39,362 nucleotides of DNA from Nocardioides sp. (GTDB lineage Bacteria; Actinomycetota; Actinomycetes; Propionibacteriales; Nocardioidaceae). The translations under genes were made by a program, and so were the position numbers. The stretch spans positions 1-39,362 of the forward strand of contig NZ_JANINT010000117.1 of the NCBI RefSeq assembly GCF_024509035.1, read 5' to 3'. Below the pieces are notes generated by a model. It saw only the letters and a list, made by a program, of their open reading frames with translations. It was not told the DNA's origin and ran no database searches. Below are positions 15,714 to 23,722 of this stretch, piece after piece (the first letter of the stretch is position 1; the number at the start of each line of letters is the position of its first letter).

Positions 15714-15732
15714 GCCTCGCGTAACGCGGCTC
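15712..15732 (+). terminator. Hairpin overlapping the stop of the acetyltransferase-methyltransferase gene
   Basis: GAGC-(CT)-CGCG-TAA-CGCG-GCTC: an 8-bp stem with a 2-nt bulge and 3-nt loop that begins inside the TGA stop codon. No T-run. Confidence 0.5.
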
Positions 15733-16066
15733 GCTGGCCCGCCTCCCGGGCCCGGGTGGCGTGGTTGTAGCCCGAGCTAAGGTTGCCTGCCCGCGGTCGA
15801 GCGGGCAACAGCCGGCGGTGCGATGCCGGCCGGCGAAAGGAAACTCGACTCGATACCTGACCTGAGGGGAGGCGGGCACTTGAACCTAGCGGCGCGCATG
15901 TCACCGATTCCTGCAGCTCGCGACGTGCCAGACAATCCACGCCGCTGCTGAGAGCCCATCTGGGCATCGCTGACCATCGAGCCACTGTGCTGGCCGGATC
16001 AAACGGATCGGGCATCTAGTTCTGCTGGTCAACGGCTTCCCGACGCTTCCATCCGAACTCCGGGGT
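15714..16066. other. 353-bp structured gap between convergent genes
   Basis: No credible ORF. The first 130 bp are packed with inverted repeats: the stop-codon hairpin, the palindrome CCCGGGCCCGGG (15745-15756), the hairpin TGCCCGC-GGTCGA-GCGGGCA (15788-15807) and GCCGGC repeats near 15812-15835. The remaining part is featureless. It probably ends transcription from both sides; a structured RNA is possible but matches no class I know. Confidence 0.45.
15788..15807 (+). repeat. Perfect 7-bp inverted repeat (hairpin)
   Basis: TGCCCGC and GCGGGCA around a GGTCGA loop; an alternative longer pairing GTTGCC/GGCAAC surrounds it. Part of the structured gap between convergent genes. Confidence 0.55.
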
Positions 16067-16975
16067 TCACTGTGGGAGCCGACGGGCGCGGACCACGATC
16101 TGATGGGGATCACCCGGAGCCCATTCGAGTTGTGGTTGCGCTAACCCGTTCTCACGACAAAGCCGGTCAAGGTAGCCCAATGACACTGATGTGTTTCCGT
16201 ACTGATCGTGACCCGGATCGGGCCGGAAGTAGAATTCGGCCCGCTCTGCCTCCCGCAGTGCGCCCTCAAGCTCCGGTCGCAAGGACCAGTACTCAGGCGA
16301 GCGAACAGTGAAGACGACAACACCCCCCGGCTTGAGCATCCGTGCGAGCCCGGCTAGGCACGAGGCAAATGCTTGAGGCCCAAAGCTGGTGAAGACCGAG
16401 AACGCGTAGACGACATTCAGACTGCGCTCGGGCGCAGGCAAAGTCTCGAGAAGCGGGTCGCTCTGGACGAGCTCGACGGGAACCCGCAACTGCCGCGCCT
16501 CCTCCAGGCTCGACTCCCACGCATCGCAGCCGGTGAGGTTCGCGGGCTTCGAGTACTTCAACCACAGCATCGCCAAACGCCCCCAACCCACACCGAAGTC
16601 AAGCACCTTGGCGTCGGCCGGCCTCACCCCTGCTTCGGCGCAAGCAAGTAAGACCTGGTTGACGTGGGCAACCGATTGTCGGAGGAGTTGACCGCCCGAC
16701 AGGCCCGTCCACTCCTTTTGGAGTGAGGCGTCCGGCATCCGAGGGAGGAGCAGGTCGGCTCGGCCGAAGTGCTCTTCAGGCGCATTAAGCAACTGGCCCC
16801 AGATCGCGACTGGAATCCGCCGAAGGAGGTCGACCAGATTGGTTAAGTCTGGACGGAGTTCTCTGTCTAGGCGGGCAACTTCCTCGCGCCACGGTGTCAG
16901 GTGGGTCCACGAGCTGTCGTCGAGGAGGGCGCCGGACGTATCGCCGCTCAGCGCGCCGGCGCTAGGGCGCTCCAT
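16067..16975 (-). CDS. SAM-dependent methyltransferase (class I)
   Basis: About 302 aa. Motif I is [16 protein letters not shown], then CDAWESSLEEA, LNVVYAFSVFTSFGPQAF and MLKPGGVVVFTVRSPEYW. It shares [13 protein letters not shown], a DAW acidic loop, the preceding WTGLSGGQLLRQSV region and the post-Rossmann layout with the C-terminal half of the fusion protein at 14256, so the two are paralogues. It is the last gene of the eight-gene operon and overlaps the end of the giant glycosyltransferase gene by 14 bp from ATG 16975 (ATG 17008 would overlap 47 bp). AAGGG lies about 11 nt before ATG 16975. It probably methylates a sugar, perhaps as a chain terminator (inference). Confidence 0.87.
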   Translation of the reverse strand: MERPSAGALSGDTSGALLDDSSWTHLTPWREEVARLDRELRPDLTNLVDLLRRIPVAIWGQLLNAPEEHFGRADLLLPRMPDASLQKEWTGLSGGQLLRQSVAHVNQVLLACAEAGVRPADAKVLDFGVGWGRLAMLWLKYSKPANLTGCDAWESSLEEARQLRVPVELVQSDPLLETLPAPERSLNVVYAFSVFTSFGPQAFASCLAGLARMLKPGGVVVFTVRSPEYWSLRPELEGALREAERAEFYFRPDPGHDQYGNTSVSLGYLDRLCRENGLAQPQLEWAPGDPHQIVVRARRLPQ

Positions 16976-19900
16976 GCCCGCTCGCGCCCTTGTCGATCTC
17001 GGTCGCATCGTGTCGATCGTCGCTTCGAGTCCTGCCGCTCGAAACTATCTTCGCCACCAAGGGTGCAAACTGCTCATCTTGATGGAGCGCAGAAGCGCGT
17101 CCGAGGTTGAATTGCTCGTAGAGACGCTCGGCATAGGCGACCGCTAGGCGCCGCACAGGCTCGGAGACGGAGAACCTCTCGGCGATGTCGGCCTGCATGG
17201 CCATGATCTCCATCAGGTGTCGCCGCCCGAGGCCGCTCGCAACGACGCTGTGTTGATGGCGGCGGTGGCCGTTCAGTGCGCGCGACACGAACACGAGGTC
17301 CCCGTGTTGCAGCACCTCCAGGTAGACCCGCCAGTCTCCAGCGGTGGGCAGTTCGCTCAGGTCCACCCGCTCCATCGCCAGTCGAAGGGTGGTGGCGTCG
17401 AACAGCACGGCACTCACGTTTGGGATCGTGTTGCGAATGGCGAGGCACTCCGTGATCTCGTCACGGCCCGAGGCGCGGTAGCGCCGGGTCCAGTCGCGCG
17501 CGTGGATGTCCGAGACGTAGTCACGGTAGTGGTGGGCGAGGACCGAACCGTCGGCGCCTAGTTGTCTCGACTCGCTGTAGACCAAGGCGGTCCCTGAGGA
17601 CCAGAACTCTGGTACGAGCGATGCGAGGAACGTGGGGTCTGCCACGTCGTCGGCCTCGGCGATCCACACTAGATCGCCGGTTGCCAGTTGCGACCCCAAA
17701 CGCCACTGGGCGAACACCGATCCGCTGTTCTCCTCGTTCACGACGACACGGACGTGCGGTGCTGCGTCCGAGATCGCCTCGTGGATGGCGGTCACACTCC
17801 CGTCGGTGGAGGCGTCGTCGAGCACGATCAGCTCGTAAACCGGGTAAGTCTGGTCGAGAACCTGTCGAAGTCGGTCGCCGATGAACCGCTCGTAGTTGTA
17901 GTTGGGCACGACAACGCTTACTCGAGGAAGGGCGGCGGGTGTTGCAGCGAGTAGGTCGAGCATGTAGCGCTGGAAGTTGAACTCGCTGGTGACAAGTGCC
18001 CGGCGGGCGTGCGCGTCGGCTGGCGAGTCCGACCTGACAGCATCGATGACCCCGGCGGCGAGACTCTCGCCCGACAAGGTCTCGACCAACCTTCCACCAG
18101 ATCGGACAATCAGGTCGTCCTGTCCTGTGCGATCGCGTCCTGCCACGATCGGAAGCCCGCACATCAGTGCCTCGAGAACCACGCTGGGGAAAGGGTCCTC
18201 CCGCGAACTGAGGACCAGCACGTCGGCGGCTTGATAGTAGGCCTCTGGGTCCGAGACGTAACCGACGAGGTGCAGCCTGTCCGAGCCGGCCGCTGCAACG
18301 GCATCGACGATGCGCCGATCGTAGGTGTCATGACGGCCTACCCACACGAAGTGGACGGCGCTGCCGTCCGCGGCGGTCGGGCGGTTGGCGGCCATCTCGG
18401 CGAAGAGATCCAGACCCTTGCGATGATCGCCGTACCCCACTCCGAGGGCCACCGTCGCGTCGAAAGGCAATCCCAACCGCTCGCGCAGCGCTTGGCGCTG
18501 AGCCGCGGATCGCTCCCCGCGGATCGGCTTGTAGATACCTTGAGGGCGGATGATCGCGTCGGTGTCCTGGGGCAGTGCATGGGGGTAGTCGCGCGCCACC
18601 TTGTCGGCAGGGAACACGATCCGATGTGCGCCGCTGGTCAAGGACTCCGCGCGCTGGCTCACCGCTGGGTCGGAGAGAACACTCGGCAACTCGTGCACAA
18701 GGCCGGTGACATCAGCCCCGGCTCGACGCAGTCGAGAAGCGAAGCCGCCGGAGACAGACGTGTTGCAGATGGCCGTGGTGAATCCGCGTTGGACCAGCCG
18801 ATCAGCAAGCATCTCGGCGGACGCGTCCTCGTCGCGCGCCAGAACATGTAGCGGCGCGGTCCTGGCGAACTCGGATGCGAGCTCGCCCTCGCCGAGCGCC
18901 ACCACTTCCACGTGCAGGCCGAAGCGGCCAAGGGTGCGGGTCATAGCGAGCGCCAGCAGTTGCGCACCGTGCGGGTGCATGTCGTGCGTGACGACGACTA
19001 CTCCTGCCCCATGGGCGCTCACCGGACCGTCGGCAAGCGTGATCTGCGCGTCACGGACGGCGTGGAGCCATTGGTAGCCCTGGGCCTCGTCCGGCTCCAG
19101 ATAGGCGCCTTCTGCCCACTCGTTCCATGCGTTGATGAAGACCAATCGCCAGGAGGGCTCGCAGCGGGCGATCGTCTCCGCGCCGGCGTTGACGAGCCAT
19201 TGGCAGAAACCATCCGGGTTGGCGCCCCACAAGATGGCAGCCGACTTCCCACGCCGCGCGGTGTTGTCCCACGAGGGACATACCCCGCGCCACACCGGGT
19301 AGGTCGGTTCTGGGTAGCTGTTGCTCCGGTTGGCCAGTTCTACCCAGTCGTAGACCTGTCCCTCGAAGCCTGGCGTCGCCTCGAGTTCGGGCACGTGGAG
19401 TGGGCCGGTGTTGTTGGGCGGGAACTCGACCGCGACGTCGAAACCGAAGTCTGCCGGGTCGGTCTTGTCGAAGGACTGCACGTACGCCAGCAGGATCTCC
19501 CCGACGCCGTTCTCCCGACACCAGGTGCGCCATCGAGTCGCCGTCGCGACGGGATCGGGCAGGAGAGATGGCCGATAGACCAGAAGCACGGGCTTTCCGT
19601 CTACGCGGAGGTAGCGGCGGTCGCGAAGGTAGCGGGACATCTCGGAGATGAAGGCGACGTCGTCCTCGGGGGAATGGCTCTGGCCGATCAGCACGTCCTG
19701 TGCTCGGCCATCCCATGTCCGGGTCCAGTTCTCGTTGGCCCAGCAGACGAGAAACTCGAGGTCCAAGGTGTCGTCGGCTAGAAAGGCCTCGAGGGGGCCG
19801 TCGAGCAGTCTCTTGCCAGCGAACCAGTAGGCATAGAAGCAGAAGGCTGAGACCCCATGCAGCACGGCCAGCTCGATCTGCCGACGCATGATCGCGGGAT

Positions 19901-20564
19901 CGCGCAGGTCGTAGTAGCCCAGCTCTCCCGGAACGTTCGGCTGCTGGTGTCCGCCGAAGGACGGCGTTCCGCGCACGACGTTCGTCCACTCGGTGAAGCC
20001 CTCGCCCCACCATTCATCGTTCTCCGGGATGGGGTGGAACTGCGGCAGGTAGAACGCGACCGTTCGTAACGCCGTTGCTCCGGGTGGTGACCCTGCCGGC
20101 GATCCCGAACGCTCAGCAAGAGTTGGCAGCGCCGGTCGAGGATCCGACGCTGGCACCGGCCGCGACTCGGACTCGCTCGGGCCTGCGGATGCCGCGGCTC
20201 CTGCGAGCTCGATCGTGAGCGGGGAGAAGTCCTCCAAGCCTGCAGGAGGCCGCGACACGAAGCTGTCCCGGGGCGCCCTGCCCTCACGCCACCCATACAG
20301 GGTGTAGTGCACGAGCGGGTTCATGCCGCTCTCGGCCACGTCTGGATTGGCGTCGAGGTAGTACTGCGTCGAGAAGCCCGGACCTGGGTCGCGTCCCTCG
20401 ACCCAGCCCTGAGTCAGGTAATGGATCAAGGGAGGGACACCCGCGTCTGCCACGTCGACGTAACGAGCGCGGTACCACTCCTCGTCGATCGCACCGCTCG
20501 CGGCAACCTCTGCGAGCTCCTCGGGGGTGATCGGGGGCTCCCAGGCTGCTGGTGACTGTCTCAC
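16962..20564 (-). CDS. Three-domain glycan enzyme: WbsX/GH99-like + GT4 + GT2
   Basis: Protein of 1200 aa. Residues 20-100 carry two copies of a repeat seen at the N-terminus of other cell-surface glycosyltransferases: YVDVADAGVPPLIHYLTQGW and NPDVAESGMNPLVHYTLYGW. Residues 165-520 are a WbsX (GH99-like) domain: FYLPQFHPIPENDEWWGEGF, VCWANENWTRTWDG and NAWNEWAEGAYLEPD. Residues 530-860 are a GT-B family 4 domain with GVGYGDHRKGLDLFAEM and the donor-site segment EDPFPSVVLEALMCGLP. Residues 880-1110 are a GT-A family 2 domain: VSVVVPNYNYERFIGD, VLDDASTDGS and DXD-like AEADD. GTG 20564 is chosen because GGAGGAGGAAGC stands directly before it and it forms a GTGA overlap with the sulfotransferase stop. 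It may add two sugars in sequence; the role of WbsX domains in synthesis is not settled. Confidence 0.93.
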   Translation of the reverse strand: MRQSPAAWEPPITPEELAEVAASGAIDEEWYRARYVDVADAGVPPLIHYLTQGWVEGRDPGPGFSTQYYLDANPDVAESGMNPLVHYTLYGWREGRAPRDSFVSRPPAGLEDFSPLTIELAGAAASAGPSESESRPVPASDPRPALPTLAERSGSPAGSPPGATALRTVAFYLPQFHPIPENDEWWGEGFTEWTNVVRGTPSFGGHQQPNVPGELGYYDLRDPAIMRRQIELAVLHGVSAFCFYAYWFAGKRLLDGPLEAFLADDTLDLEFLVCWANENWTRTWDGRAQDVLIGQSHSPEDDVAFISEMSRYLRDRRYLRVDGKPVLLVYRPSLLPDPVATATRWRTWCRENGVGEILLAYVQSFDKTDPADFGFDVAVEFPPNNTGPLHVPELEATPGFEGQVYDWVELANRSNSYPEPTYPVWRGVCPSWDNTARRGKSAAILWGANPDGFCQWLVNAGAETIARCEPSWRLVFINAWNEWAEGAYLEPDEAQGYQWLHAVRDAQITLADGPVSAHGAGVVVVTHDMHPHGAQLLALAMTRTLGRFGLHVEVVALGEGELASEFARTAPLHVLARDEDASAEMLADRLVQRGFTTAICNTSVSGGFASRLRRAGADVTGLVHELPSVLSDPAVSQRAESLTSGAHRIVFPADKVARDYPHALPQDTDAIIRPQGIYKPIRGERSAAQRQALRERLGLPFDATVALGVGYGDHRKGLDLFAEMAANRPTAADGSAVHFVWVGRHDTYDRRIVDAVAAAGSDRLHLVGYVSDPEAYYQAADVLVLSSREDPFPSVVLEALMCGLPIVAGRDRTGQDDLIVRSGGRLVETLSGESLAAGVIDAVRSDSPADAHARRALVTSEFNFQRYMLDLLAATPAALPRVSVVVPNYNYERFIGDRLRQVLDQTYPVYELIVLDDASTDGSVTAIHEAISDAAPHVRVVVNEENSGSVFAQWRLGSQLATGDLVWIAEADDVADPTFLASLVPEFWSSGTALVYSESRQLGADGSVLAHHYRDYVSDIHARDWTRRYRASGRDEITECLAIRNTIPNVSAVLFDATTLRLAMERVDLSELPTAGDWRVYLEVLQHGDLVFVSRALNGHRRHQHSVVASGLGRRHLMEIMAMQADIAERFSVSEPVRRLAVAYAERLYEQFNLGRASALHQDEQFAPLVAKIVSSGRTRSDDRHDATEIDKGASGHGAP

Positions 20565-22075
20565 GCTTCCTCCTCCCGAGTCGAAGGCCCTCTCAACGGG
20601 CCAGCGAGCTTGCGCCCCCAGCGCCACGCCCTCGATGCTCGCACCGCGCGGCCAGCGGCTTCCTCGGCCCGCCGCTGGCCCTCCACGACGCTGAGGGCGC
20701 GAACCAGATGCTCGCGCTCGTGCCGTCGGACCAGTTCTCTCGCGTGCGCAGCGGCAAGGTCTCCTCGCAGCCGCTCTAGCAGCACCTGCGCCTCATGGCT
20801 CTCCTGAGCCATCGCCTCGATGCGCCGGGTTTGCTCGAGGCGTCGCACTCGGAGCTGCTCGACGTGCTCGTCCATCAGCCGCCGCTCTTCGGCAAGCCGG
20901 GTCAGGAGCGCCGAAGAGCGTACGATCTCGGCGTCCTGACGTGCTCGCACCGACTCGTGGTGTCTGACATGATCTCTGAATACGGCTAGCTCGATCGTCG
21001 CGGCTCGGAGTGCCTCGGCGTTGGCGTCGCGGGACTCCCTGAGTTTCTGCTCCGATCGGAGAATCTCCTCATTGAGGTCCCTGGCCTCCTGCAGCGCCAG
21101 CTCCAGTGCTGATCGAACCTCGGAACCCTGCTTCAACGCCGAGGCTGACTCCTCCAAGGCTTGCCGGAGCACGTCGACCTGAGACTGGAGCGCCGCAGAC
21201 TTGCGACGGCTCCTGACCAGCTCGATCGAACGCTCGCTCGCCCCCCCGGGGACATCGTCGAGATCGATCCGGTCCACCGACCCTGGCAATCGCTCGATCC
21301 AGTCCCAGAGAGCGCTCTGACTTGCAGACAGCGGCACCTCACAGGCGCCCTCTCGATTGCGGTAGAGCTCCGGGCGGATGGCTTGAAGCCGGTCCCGCGG
21401 AACGGTGGTGCCGAGTGCCTCGGCCAGGCTCTGAATAGCATCAGCTGGCTGATCGATAAGCGCTCTGTACCGAACGACGACCGCGCCCCGATCGCCCACT
21501 GCCACGAGGGACCGACGCACGTACTCTTCCCAGAGGGCAAGCCCAGTGACGAGAGGCAGGCTGTCTCGCTTGTGCAGCGAGGCAGCGACCTCAGCTGGGT
21601 GCCGAAATATCAGAACAAGCTTGGCGTCTGGCGGCAGATGTCGCTCCCAGACGGGCCAGAGCACGCAGAGCCGAGGATCCTTCACGGCAAAAGGTGCCGC
21701 TGCTGCGTCCTTGCTCAGTGTCGCAAGCAACGCCGCGACCTGCTCGCCGACTTCTGCCTCAAGGTCAAGCAGTTCGCAGACGTCCGGCGGCCCGTCCCAA
21801 GATGCACCGACCTGAGACAGGATTCGGTCGTTCAAGACCTGGACATCAGTGCGTTCGAAGAACCCGTCTGGGTTGTCCTCTCTCGGTCCGAGGAGTTCCT
21901 CCGGACGCCCTAGGTACCAGCCGAGATCACTGAGGAGCCGGGCCATAAGGCTCGTCCCCGAGCGGTGCATGCCGAGCACAATCAGCGGTCTGGTCGACGT
22001 ACTCTCTTCGCGCGCCATCGACTCAACGATGTGTCTCACCGGCGCCTCACTTCTTTCTTCCCGAGAATGGCTCAT
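20561..22075 (-). CDS. Sulfotransferase with long C-terminal coiled coil
   Basis: Protein of 504 aa from ATG 22075. The PAPS loop is LIVLGMHRSGTSLMARLL, followed by DNPDGFFERTDV, FAVKDPRLCVLWPVW and the 3'-phosphate segment LVLIFRHPAEVAASLHKR, matching sulfotransferase-family proteins of glycan clusters. From about residue 285 onward there is a long, highly charged heptad region (RSALELALQEARDLNEEIL, RLAEERRLMDEHVEQLRVRR) ending in SRAWRWGRKLAGPLRG. The coiled coil may tether the enzyme to its partners. It starts 7 nt after the ABC ATPase stop; the ORF-track start (22228) would overlap that gene by 146 bp. Its stop overlaps the next start (GTGA). Confidence 0.87.
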   Translation of the reverse strand: MSHSREERSEAPVRHIVESMAREESTSTRPLIVLGMHRSGTSLMARLLSDLGWYLGRPEELLGPREDNPDGFFERTDVQVLNDRILSQVGASWDGPPDVCELLDLEAEVGEQVAALLATLSKDAAAAPFAVKDPRLCVLWPVWERHLPPDAKLVLIFRHPAEVAASLHKRDSLPLVTGLALWEEYVRRSLVAVGDRGAVVVRYRALIDQPADAIQSLAEALGTTVPRDRLQAIRPELYRNREGACEVPLSASQSALWDWIERLPGSVDRIDLDDVPGGASERSIELVRSRRKSAALQSQVDVLRQALEESASALKQGSEVRSALELALQEARDLNEEILRSEQKLRESRDANAEALRAATIELAVFRDHVRHHESVRARQDAEIVRSSALLTRLAEERRLMDEHVEQLRVRRLEQTRRIEAMAQESHEAQVLLERLRGDLAAAHARELVRRHEREHLVRALSVVEGQRRAEEAAGRAVRASRAWRWGRKLAGPLRGPSTREEEA

Positions 22076-22082
22076 CACCCGG

Positions 22083-22832
22083 TCATCGCTCCGCCGCTGC
22101 GAAACTGCCCCGGTAGTCCGCCAACACGGAGTCGACCGATCCTTGAGATGACACGACGCCCGCGTCAAGCCACACCGCATCTGTGCACTGCTCCTGCAGC
22201 AAGGCGTCGCCGTGACTGGCAAGGACAAGTATCCCGGCCGAAGACATGAATTCGTTCAGTCGGCGGTTCGCCCGAGAGGTGAATTCGGCATCGGCGGTTC
22301 CGATGCCCTCGTCGAGAAGGAGCACATCAGGGCGCAGGGAAGTGAGGATCGAGAACCGCAATCTAGCTTGCATTCCGCTTGAGTATGAGTAGACAGGGTG
22401 CACGATTCGTTCGCCCAGCCCGGAGAACTGGGCGATGTCCTCGATCCGTCCGCGCATTGCCCGGGGAGACTCTCCCAACTGCACACCCATACTGACAATG
22501 TTGTCGCGCCCGCTTGCCTCCTGGTCAAGACCTGCAGCGGACCCGCCAAGCAGCGCGAGGACCCGGCCCTGCACCCGAACAGTTCCGCAAGTCGGGGGCA
22601 GCAGCCCAGCCATCACCGATAAGAGTGTGGACTTGCCGGACCCATTGGCCCCAACTAGGCCAACTCTTGAGCCCTCTGCAATGTTGAGATCTATAGACCG
22701 CAAGGCATCGATCACCACTGGATCATGAAATTTACGTCGTGCCGTCTGAACGAGACGATTCTTGAGGTTGTAGTCCCTGACTGAGAGCAACTGGTACTTG
22801 ACGTGGACATTGCGGAGGGCGACCGAAGGCAT
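22083..22832 (-). CDS. Polysaccharide ABC exporter, ATP-binding subunit (Wzt/TagH-like)
   Basis: Protein of 249 aa. Walker A GANGSGKST, signature YSSGMQARLRF, Walker B VLLLDEGIGTADAEF and the His-loop LVLASHGDAL are all present. The N-terminal stretch with YQLLSVRDYNLKNRLVQ is the family's insert between the first strands. It matches the ATPase of O-antigen/teichoic-acid exporters, but stops at about 250 aa and lacks the C-terminal carbohydrate-binding domain of long Wzt proteins, so substrate recognition must lie elsewhere. The ATG overlaps the permease stop by 1 nt (TGATG), so the two subunits are coupled. It powers export of the lipid-linked glycan across the membrane. Confidence 0.92.
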   Translation of the reverse strand: MPSVALRNVHVKYQLLSVRDYNLKNRLVQTARRKFHDPVVIDALRSIDLNIAEGSRVGLVGANGSGKSTLLSVMAGLLPPTCGTVRVQGRVLALLGGSAAGLDQEASGRDNIVSMGVQLGESPRAMRGRIEDIAQFSGLGERIVHPVYSYSSGMQARLRFSILTSLRPDVLLLDEGIGTADAEFTSRANRRLNEFMSSAGILVLASHGDALLQEQCTDAVWLDAGVVSSQGSVDSVLADYRGSFAAAER

Positions 22833-23722
22833 CAGGACACCCAGTATGGCAAGCGCGACCGAGCCCGGCTAAATACCCAGGCCGCGAGCACCAGATTGAT
22901 TGCAGTGACGCCAACTACTCCAGTCCACGTTGTCGCGGATGGAAACTCTCCCAGCAAAGGGTCGCGGAAGAGATTCAGCAAGTGCGCAAACGGATTCCAT
23001 GTGACCAAGACGCCACGTCCGCTGGCATCGACGTCGTCCGCGCGCCAGAAGACCGGCGTGAAGAACATCAGCATCTGCATGATCGATACGACCAAGGGCC
23101 CCACATCACGGTACCTCGCGACCGTAGGGCCCAGCCAGAGCCCAATCGCCACGCCGTTCAGCACGATTACGGCGATAGCGGGGACGACGAGGAGGAGCTT
23201 GAGGCTGAGCGGCACCAACCCGAGGGCAACGAGTGCGGCAACGATCACCAAGTTGTGCCCGAACTGCAGTAGCTCATGGGTAGCTGACTGAAACACCAGC
23301 GCGGAGAGCGGCTGGCGGGTGCTTATCAATGTCGAGGCATTGCTCACGAACACGCTGGCGCCTTGACCTGTAAGGCCGGTCAGCAACCAGAAACCGATGA
23401 AGCCACCGGCGATGTAGGGCAGAAAGTCGCTCAGGGACTGTCCGAAGATTGAGCCGAAGAGAACAGCGAGGCCAGAAACCATGGCTGCTGTCTGGAGAGT
23501 GAGCCACCACGGTCCGATGACCGTGCGCCGGTACTGATTCTTCACCTGCTCGATAGCGAGATAGGTCCACGACTGCCACCGACGAATCCCCTCCGCGACG
23601 TCACCGGCGGCCGCGCTGATCTGAGCGCCGATCGAAGCGTCGATGGGTGCGTAACCCTGCCAAGACAAGCCGGCTGGATCGTTCGCCCTCCGGGCGCCGG
23701 CGCGCGGGTGCCGAGGACTCAC
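22832..23722 (-). CDS. Polysaccharide ABC exporter, permease subunit (ABC-2 type)
   Basis: Protein of 296 aa. After a 55-residue cytoplasmic N-terminus come the family motif VKNQYRRTVIGPWWLTLQTA and six hydrophobic segments, including LPYIAGGFIGFWLLTGL and AVIVLNGVAIGLWLGPTVARYRDV, then MQMLMFFTPVFWRADDV and WNPFAHLLNLFRDPLLG, which are hallmarks of Wzm/TagG-type permeases. GTG 23722 is preceded by GAGGAGAGCAGCTC (good ribosome binding site) and forms a GTGA overlap with the DUF4129-like gene, so the 796-aa ORF-track version is wrong. Codon use is less G/C-biased than in the three genes upstream. Together with the next gene it forms the glycan exporter. Confidence 0.92.
   Translation of the reverse strand: MSPRHPRAGARRANDPAGLSWQGYAPIDASIGAQISAAAGDVAEGIRRWQSWTYLAIEQVKNQYRRTVIGPWWLTLQTAAMVSGLAVLFGSIFGQSLSDFLPYIAGGFIGFWLLTGLTGQGASVFVSNASTLISTRQPLSALVFQSATHELLQFGHNLVIVAALVALGLVPLSLKLLLVVPAIAVIVLNGVAIGLWLGPTVARYRDVGPLVVSIMQMLMFFTPVFWRADDVDASGRGVLVTWNPFAHLLNLFRDPLLGEFPSATTWTGVVGVTAINLVLAAWVFSRARSRLPYWVS

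Noticed and set aside
15686-16015. 109-aa minus-strand ORF in the structured gap
   Set aside because: No ribosome binding site, no coding bias, and it spans several hairpins and the end of the fusion gene.
7404-17008. Mosaic, partly AT-richer region, checked for insertion sequences, integrase or CRISPR
   Set aside because: No transposase or recombinase motif, no terminal inverted repeats with target duplication, and no regularly spaced repeats were seen; transfer is inferred only from composition and gene debris.
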